Positions 59,803-64,000 of a DNA stretch of 64,000 nt are shown here, piece after piece. The notes under the pieces are model-generated. The model had not been told where the DNA came from. It did no database searches and was given only the letters and a program-made list of their open reading frames with translations. Source of the stretch: Enhydrobacter aerosaccus (lineage in GTDB: Bacteria; Pseudomonadota; Alphaproteobacteria; Reyranellales; Reyranellaceae); NCBI GenBank assembly GCA_903832005.1, contig CAIKZO010000077.1:62001-126000 (forward strand), read 5' to 3'. How positions within the stretch are numbered: position 1 is the first letter of the stretch; every line of letters starts with the position of its first letter. Made by a program: the position numbers and the translations under genes.

Positions 59803-60552
59803 ATGAAACTCATGGACAAGGTCGCCATCGTCACTGGCGCGGGCTCGGGCATCGGCGCCGCCACCGCCCGTCTGTTCGCGGCGGAGGGCGCCAAGGTGGC
59901 GCTGGTCGATCGCGACGCCGAGGGGCTGCACAAGGTGGCCGGCGAAATCGCGGGATCGCTTGCCATCGAAGCCGACGTCAGCAGCAACGCGCAGGCGCAT
60001 GACGGCGTGGCATTGGTGATGAAACAGTGGGGCCGCATCGACGTGCTGATGACAGCGGCCGGCATCTCGTTGGGCGGCACCGTCGACAAGATCGACGAGG
60101 CGACCTGGGACAAGACCTATGCCGTGAACGTGAAGGGCACCTTTCTCTGGGTGCATCACGCCATCAAGCCCATGATCGCGGCCAAGTCGGGCACCATCGT
60201 CACCGTGGGATCGCAGCTTGCGCAGTCGAGCCTCGGCAACAACGCGGCCTACGTTTCCTCGAAGGGCGCGATCGCGTCGTTCACCAAGACCATCGCCGTC
60301 GATCACGCGCCGCAGGGTATCCGGGTCAACGCGCTGATGCCGGGGGTGATCGATACGCCGATGCCGGCGCGCTCGCTGCAGCGCCAGACCGATCCCGACG
60401 CCGCGCGGGCCTTCTGGAAGAAACGCCATCCGATGGGCCGCATCGGCCAGCCCGAGGAAGTGGCCAAGGCGGCACTCTTCCTGGCGAGCGACGACTCGTC
60501 CTTCGTCACCGGCACGTTGCTGTTCGTCGACGGCGGCTGGACGGCGCACTGA
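59803..60552 (+). CDS. SDR family oxidoreductase
   Basis: This is a 249-residue short-chain dehydrogenase. TGAGSGIGAATARLFAAEG is the cofactor motif and ALVDRD suggests NAD. The central motif is MTAAGIS instead of NNAG. Tyr-Lys lies in NAAYVSSKGAI, and the C-terminus is FVTGTLLFVDGGWTA. Its stop overlaps the PhyH gene (TGATG) and the deacetylase gene follows, so the three form an operon. The pair with a 2-oxoglutarate dioxygenase suggests hydroxylation followed by oxidation. Confidence 0.88.
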   Translation: MKLMDKVAIVTGAGSGIGAATARLFAAEGAKVALVDRDAEGLHKVAGEIAGSLAIEADVSSNAQAHDGVALVMKQWGRIDVLMTAAGISLGGTVDKIDEATWDKTYAVNVKGTFLWVHHAIKPMIAAKSGTIVTVGSQLAQSSLGNNAAYVSSKGAIASFTKTIAVDHAPQGIRVNALMPGVIDTPMPARSLQRQTDPDAARAFWKKRHPMGRIGQPEEVAKAALFLASDDSSFVTGTLLFVDGGWTAH

Positions 60553-61376
60553 TGGGCAAGAAACTCACCGCCGAGCAGATCGCGCAGTACGAGCGTGACG
60601 GCTTCGTTTGCCCAGTCGATGCCTTCTCGACCGAGCGCACCCGCCTCTGGCGCGAGCAGCTCGAGAGCTTCGAGCGCGCGCAGGACCAGAAGATGACGCG
60701 CGGCCATAATTTCAAGCCGCACCTGCTGTTCCCCTGGGTCGACGAGATCGTGCATGCGCCCGAGGTCCTCGACGCGGTCGAGGATCTGATCGGACCGGAC
60801 ATCCGCCTGTTCCATCTCACCGTCTGGCCCAAGGATGCGGGCTCCGGCGCTTACGTGAGCTGGCATCAGGACGCCACTTACTTTGCGCTCGATCCGATCT
60901 GCCACGTCACCGCCTGGGTGGCGCTGAGCGATGCGCCGGTCGAGGCGGGCTGCATGGAGGTGGTGCCGGGCTCGCACAAGCTTGGCCAATTGCGCCATGC
61001 CGAGATGCAGGATCCGGAGAACCTTCTATCGCGCGGCCAGGAGCTGGCGGTCGATGTCGATCGCACCCGGACCGCGTTCATGCCGGTGAAGGCTGGGCAG
61101 TTCTCGCTGCACCACACGCACCTTGTCCACAATTCGCGACCCAACCGATCGACCGACCGGCGCATCGGCCTCGGCATCAGCTACATCCCGACCCACGCGC
61201 GCTGCACCGCGCCGTCGAGGGTCACCGCGATGCTGGTGCGCGGCCAGGACAAATACGGGCACTTCGACGACGAACGCCGGCCGCAAGCCGAAGCGGGCGC
61301 CGAAGAACGTGCCTACCACACCGAAGCAGTCGCCCGCTTCCGCAACATGAACGCCGCGCTTTCCACGAAGGGTTAA
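60552..61376 (+). CDS. Phytanoyl-CoA dioxygenase (PhyH) family protein
   Basis: This is a 274-residue Fe(II)/2-oxoglutarate-dependent oxygenase. The iron motif H-x-D is in VSWHQDATYF and the distal His is in LHHTHLVHNSRPN; the 2-oxoglutarate Arg follows in STDRRIGLG. EAGCMEVVPGSHKLGQLRHA is typical of PhyH proteins such as those of ectoine hydroxylase or halogenase relatives. It would hydroxylate a small molecule rather than a fatty acyl-CoA. The ATG overlaps the SDR stop. Confidence 0.87.
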   Translation: MGKKLTAEQIAQYERDGFVCPVDAFSTERTRLWREQLESFERAQDQKMTRGHNFKPHLLFPWVDEIVHAPEVLDAVEDLIGPDIRLFHLTVWPKDAGSGAYVSWHQDATYFALDPICHVTAWVALSDAPVEAGCMEVVPGSHKLGQLRHAEMQDPENLLSRGQELAVDVDRTRTAFMPVKAGQFSLHHTHLVHNSRPNRSTDRRIGLGISYIPTHARCTAPSRVTAMLVRGQDKYGHFDDERRPQAEAGAEERAYHTEAVARFRNMNAALSTKG

Positions 61377-61377
61377 A

Positions 61378-62289
61378 ATGCACACGATCAAGCTGCCGTA
61401 TCACGACCGCTATCCCTATTCGCCGATCACCGAGCGCAAGGATTACTCCTGGCCGGGCGGCAAGCGGCTCGCGGTCTATCTCGGCCTCAACATCGAGCAT
61501 TTCGCGTTCGGCGCGGGCGAGGGGCATCTGCTCACTGTCGCCAACCCGCCGCCCGATCCGCGCACCTTTGCCTGGAGGGATTACGGCAATCGCGTCGGCG
61601 TATGGCGCCTGCTCGAGATGTTCGACGAGCTGAACCTGCCGGCCTCGCACCTGATCAACACCACCGTGTTCGACTACGCGCCGCAGATCGTCGATGCGCT
61701 GAAGGCGCGCGGCGACGAATTCGTCGGCCACGGCCGCACCAACGCCGAGCGTCATGGCGGCATGTGGGAGGCCGACGAGAAGCGCTTCCTCGAAGAGATC
61801 CGTGATTCGATCGAGAAGGCCTCGGGCAAGCGGCCGCGCGGCTGGATGGCGCCGTGGATGGCATCGACTCGCGTCACGCCGGACCTCCTGAAGGAGACGG
61901 GCTACGACTTCCTGATGGATTGGCCGAACGACGACCAGCCGATCTGGATGAAGACGCGCGCCGGCCCGCTGATGAGCGTGCCTTATCCGATCGAGATCAA
62001 CGACAGCCCGCAGATCCTGGTGCGCCACCATACCGGCGACGATTTCCGCGACTTCATCATCGCCCAGTTCGAAGAGTTGCTGCGCCAGTCGGCCAAGCAG
62101 CCGCTGGTCTGCGGCCTGGCACTGCACACGATGATCGTGGGCCAGCCCTATCGCCTGCGTGCCTTGCGCGAGGCGCTGCAGCACATCGTGAACCATCCGC
62201 AGAAGGACAAGGTGTGGTTCACGCGGCCGAGCGATATCTACGATCACTGCGCCGCGCTGCCGAAGGGCACGATGGTGGAGCCCGGGTGA
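61378..62289 (+). CDS. Polysaccharide deacetylase family protein (NodB-fold, allantoinase/PuuE-like), copy 2
   Basis: This is a 303-residue NodB-fold protein related to the gene at 56554. LAVYLGLNIEHFAFGAGEG, YGNRVGVWRLLEMFDELNLP, FVGHGRTNAERHGGM and GLALHTMIVGQPYRLRALRE are shared in order and wording. As in the other copy, the metal Asp is replaced by NIEHF and the second His of the H-x3-H motif is missing. It starts 1 base after the PhyH gene stop and belongs to the SDR-PhyH operon. It may hydrolyse an amide or ring bond of the hydroxylated product. Confidence 0.83.
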   Translation: MHTIKLPYHDRYPYSPITERKDYSWPGGKRLAVYLGLNIEHFAFGAGEGHLLTVANPPPDPRTFAWRDYGNRVGVWRLLEMFDELNLPASHLINTTVFDYAPQIVDALKARGDEFVGHGRTNAERHGGMWEADEKRFLEEIRDSIEKASGKRPRGWMAPWMASTRVTPDLLKETGYDFLMDWPNDDQPIWMKTRAGPLMSVPYPIEINDSPQILVRHHTGDDFRDFIIAQFEELLRQSAKQPLVCGLALHTMIVGQPYRLRALREALQHIVNHPQKDKVWFTRPSDIYDHCAALPKGTMVEPG

Positions 62290-62341
62290 CACAACCCTAG
62301 GGAGGTGTCACTCTGTCCCCGGCTACCCAGGGGGACACGAC

Positions 62342-63679
62342 ATGGCGATCGATGCACCGGCTTTTCGCAATAGCCTCGTCTCGGTTTATCAATCCGCGGT
62401 CGATGAAGTCGTCCGCCAGAAGTCGGGGGGCGCAGCCGGCCGGTCGGGTCTGGAGAATGGGTTGGTGCGGGCGGCGGCGCAGATCGGCGCGCTGAAAGCC
62501 GGCGGCGCCGAGACCATCCCGGCGGCGGCTCCGGCAAATGTCTCCCAGGGGGTATGGACGTGCGCCAAGCTCGCCTTCGAACTAATGGAGGCGCGTTCCA
62601 AGGGCGATGATGCGACGGCCAGCAAGCTCGAGGGTGAACTCAGTTTCAACGTCTGCGACGTCAACTGGGCCAAGACCATCGCGAGTTACGTCGATTATTT
62701 CGGTCCCGACGGCAAACGGGCCGAAATTCCCTATATCCGGGCGGCGACCGTCGGGGCGAAGACCATTCCGCTGAAGGCCGGCGCGACGGTGGCACTGATC
62801 GGCGACTGGGGGACAGGGACCTCCGTCGCCCGGGACCTGCTGGCCGAAGTGGCCAAGCAGAATCCCGACGTCATCATCCATCTGGGCGACATCTATTATT
62901 CCGGCACGCCCACCGAGTGCGACATCAATTTCAAGCAGGTCCTCGACACGGTTCTCGACCGCGCCAAGACCCAGTTGCCGGTCTATACGCTCGCCGGCAA
63001 TCACGACATGTATTCGGGCGGCGCCGGTTACTACAATCTCCTGAAGACGCTCAACACCGGCGCTCTCCAGCAGCCGGCCAGCTTCTTCTGCCTGCGCAGC
63101 GGCGACAACCGCTGGCAGTTCATCGGCATGGATACCGGCAAGCACGACTACAATCCGTTCGATGTCACCGAGGTGCTGACCAAGCTCGAAGACGACGAGG
63201 AGCAGTGGATCATCGACCGAATCGGCGAGTTCGCCGGCAAGACGATACTGTTGTCGCATCACCAGCTATTCTCGGCCTTCGCGCAGATCGGGCCCAAGAA
63301 CGCGGACGGCTCGCTGAACGCCTACAACGGCTACCTCGCCGCGAGCTTCACGAAATTCCAGGCCGCGGCGCCCGGGCGGATCGCCGCCTGGTTCTGGGGA
63401 CACGAGCACAATCTCACCGTCTATCAGCCGTACAAGACCTTGCAGAAGGGTCGCTGCATCGGCCATGGCGCCGTCCCGGTCTTCTCGACCGACGCGCCCT
63501 ATACGGTGCTGAACCGTCTTCTTGATCCGCCGCAGTTCATGAACGTCGAACTCGACACCGACGATCACGTCTACATGCACGGCTTCACGATCGTGCGCCT
63601 GGCCGCCGACGGTACGGCCCAGGCCGAGTATTACGAGGGTTCGGACGGCAGCAAGCCGATGCTCGTCGAAGACCTCTAG
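62342..63679 (+). CDS. Metallophosphoesterase
   Basis: This is a 445-residue calcineurin-like phosphoesterase. The metal motifs appear in order as VALIGDWGTGTS (D-x-G variant), IHLGDIYYSGTPTECD, YTLAGNHDMYSGGAGYYN (GNHD), LLSHHQLFSAF and FWGHEHNLTVY. The N-terminal 120 residues are helical and unrelated to the catalytic core. No signal peptide is seen. The substrate is unknown. Its neighbour downstream is convergent, 8 bases away. Confidence 0.87.
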   Translation: MAIDAPAFRNSLVSVYQSAVDEVVRQKSGGAAGRSGLENGLVRAAAQIGALKAGGAETIPAAAPANVSQGVWTCAKLAFELMEARSKGDDATASKLEGELSFNVCDVNWAKTIASYVDYFGPDGKRAEIPYIRAATVGAKTIPLKAGATVALIGDWGTGTSVARDLLAEVAKQNPDVIIHLGDIYYSGTPTECDINFKQVLDTVLDRAKTQLPVYTLAGNHDMYSGGAGYYNLLKTLNTGALQQPASFFCLRSGDNRWQFIGMDTGKHDYNPFDVTEVLTKLEDDEEQWIIDRIGEFAGKTILLSHHQLFSAFAQIGPKNADGSLNAYNGYLAASFTKFQAAAPGRIAAWFWGHEHNLTVYQPYKTLQKGRCIGHGAVPVFSTDAPYTVLNRLLDPPQFMNVELDTDDHVYMHGFTIVRLAADGTAQAEYYEGSDGSKPMLVEDL

Positions 63680-63687
63680 GCGGCGCT

Positions 63688-63999
63688 CTAGGCCGCCGCC
63701 TTCTTGCGGTTGGCCTCGAGGCGGGCGTCGACCAGGGCGACGCCGCGGTCGATCTCGGGGTGGCTGAGACCCTTCTGCTTGGCGATCAGCTGCACCAGCT
63801 TGTCGGCGCGCTCGATGTACGGCATGCCGTTCTGAAGCGCGCGCGCGGCCGATGCCGGACGCGTCAGGCTCTCGGCGGCGGCGGCGTACTTCTCGAAGGG
63901 CACGAGATCCTTCGGGTCGGCGCCGATCTTCACGCAGAGATCGAAGACGAAATTGTAGACCGAGCGCGAGGTCTCGAGGTCGCTGTGCACCGCTTCCTG
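63688..63999 (-). CDS. Unrecognised protein, C-terminal part
   Basis: The reading frame is open to the right edge of the window, so at least the first part of the gene is missing. The visible 103 residues are mostly helical, with SRSVYNFVFDLCVKIGADPK and AQLIAKQK-like LVQLIAKQKGLSHPEIDRG segments, and end in the basic ANRKKAAA. I do not recognise the family. It converges with the metallophosphoesterase gene. Confidence 0.55.
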   Translation of the reverse strand, partial: QEAVHSDLETSRSVYNFVFDLCVKIGADPKDLVPFEKYAAAAESLTRPASAARALQNGMPYIERADKLVQLIAKQKGLSHPEIDRGVALVDARLEANRKKAAA

Positions 64000-64000
64000 C

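Overview
The window is dense, GC-rich coding DNA with short gaps, frequent ATGA/TGATG overlaps and mostly metabolic cargo. It carries a Urt-type urea transporter, CioAB-type cyanide-insensitive oxidase with a DUF2474 peptide, many CaiB/BaiF CoA transferases, SDRs, Bug and NMT1-type binding proteins, and a DUF6356 gene. This points to a soil or water alphaproteobacterium of the Reyranella/Bradyrhizobium kind; the genus is a guess. No rRNA, tRNA, CRISPR array, phage or transposase gene was seen.

Layout. 1-2.0 kb: end of a urtABCDE urea transporter operon. 2.0-3.0 kb: a secreted protein of unknown function and a gap with a long hairpin repeat. 3.0-9.7 kb: an amidohydrolase, then a plus-strand run of old-yellow-enzyme oxidoreductase, CoA transferase, aromatic FAD hydroxylase, alpha/beta hydrolase and ABM protein. 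9.7-13.1 kb: PanE-like reductase, a TetR regulator whose palindromic operator abuts its start codon, an MFS exporter and DoxX. 13.2-29.7 kb: eighteen consecutive minus-strand genes that look like one catabolic unit. They comprise a polar-amino-acid-type importer without an ATPase, an NMT1-type importer, a Rieske oxygenase, a glutathione-dependent formaldehyde dehydrogenase, two lactonase-like hydrolases, a creatinase-fold M24 protein, three SDRs, a CMD protein, a nitronate-monooxygenase-like enzyme and a CoA-transferase pair. 29.8-35.9 kb: a limonene-monooxygenase-like flavoenzyme, a secreted MBL hydrolase, a thiolase-like/DUF35 pair, an MhpA-like hydroxylase and a Bug binding protein. 36-42.2 kb: an orphan CoxL-type molybdoenzyme, an orphan hydantoinase B, two related secreted proteins and an asparaginase. 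42.3-46.7 kb: cioA-cioB-DUF2474, an MscS channel with a cyclic-nucleotide-binding-like domain, and a lysozyme-inhibitor-like lipoprotein. 46.8-52.7 kb: hydrolases, an HPF-like ribosome factor, DUF6356, an Lrp regulator, a hydroxyacid dehydrogenase and an aldo/keto reductase. 52.8-56.6 kb: a double-length TetR protein made of two tandem TetR units, followed by an ABC importer with a TTGAC-type operator. 56.6-64 kb: two related polysaccharide deacetylases, an MFS exporter, topoisomerase IB, an SDR-PhyH pair, a metallophosphoesterase and a truncated unknown gene.

The most interesting points are the 18-gene catabolic run (probably oxidative demethylation with formaldehyde clearance), the tandem TetR protein with its operator, several enzyme-family members lacking canonical active-site residues (thiolase, M24 protein, one CoA transferase, the CNB domain), and three related secreted proteins at two loci.
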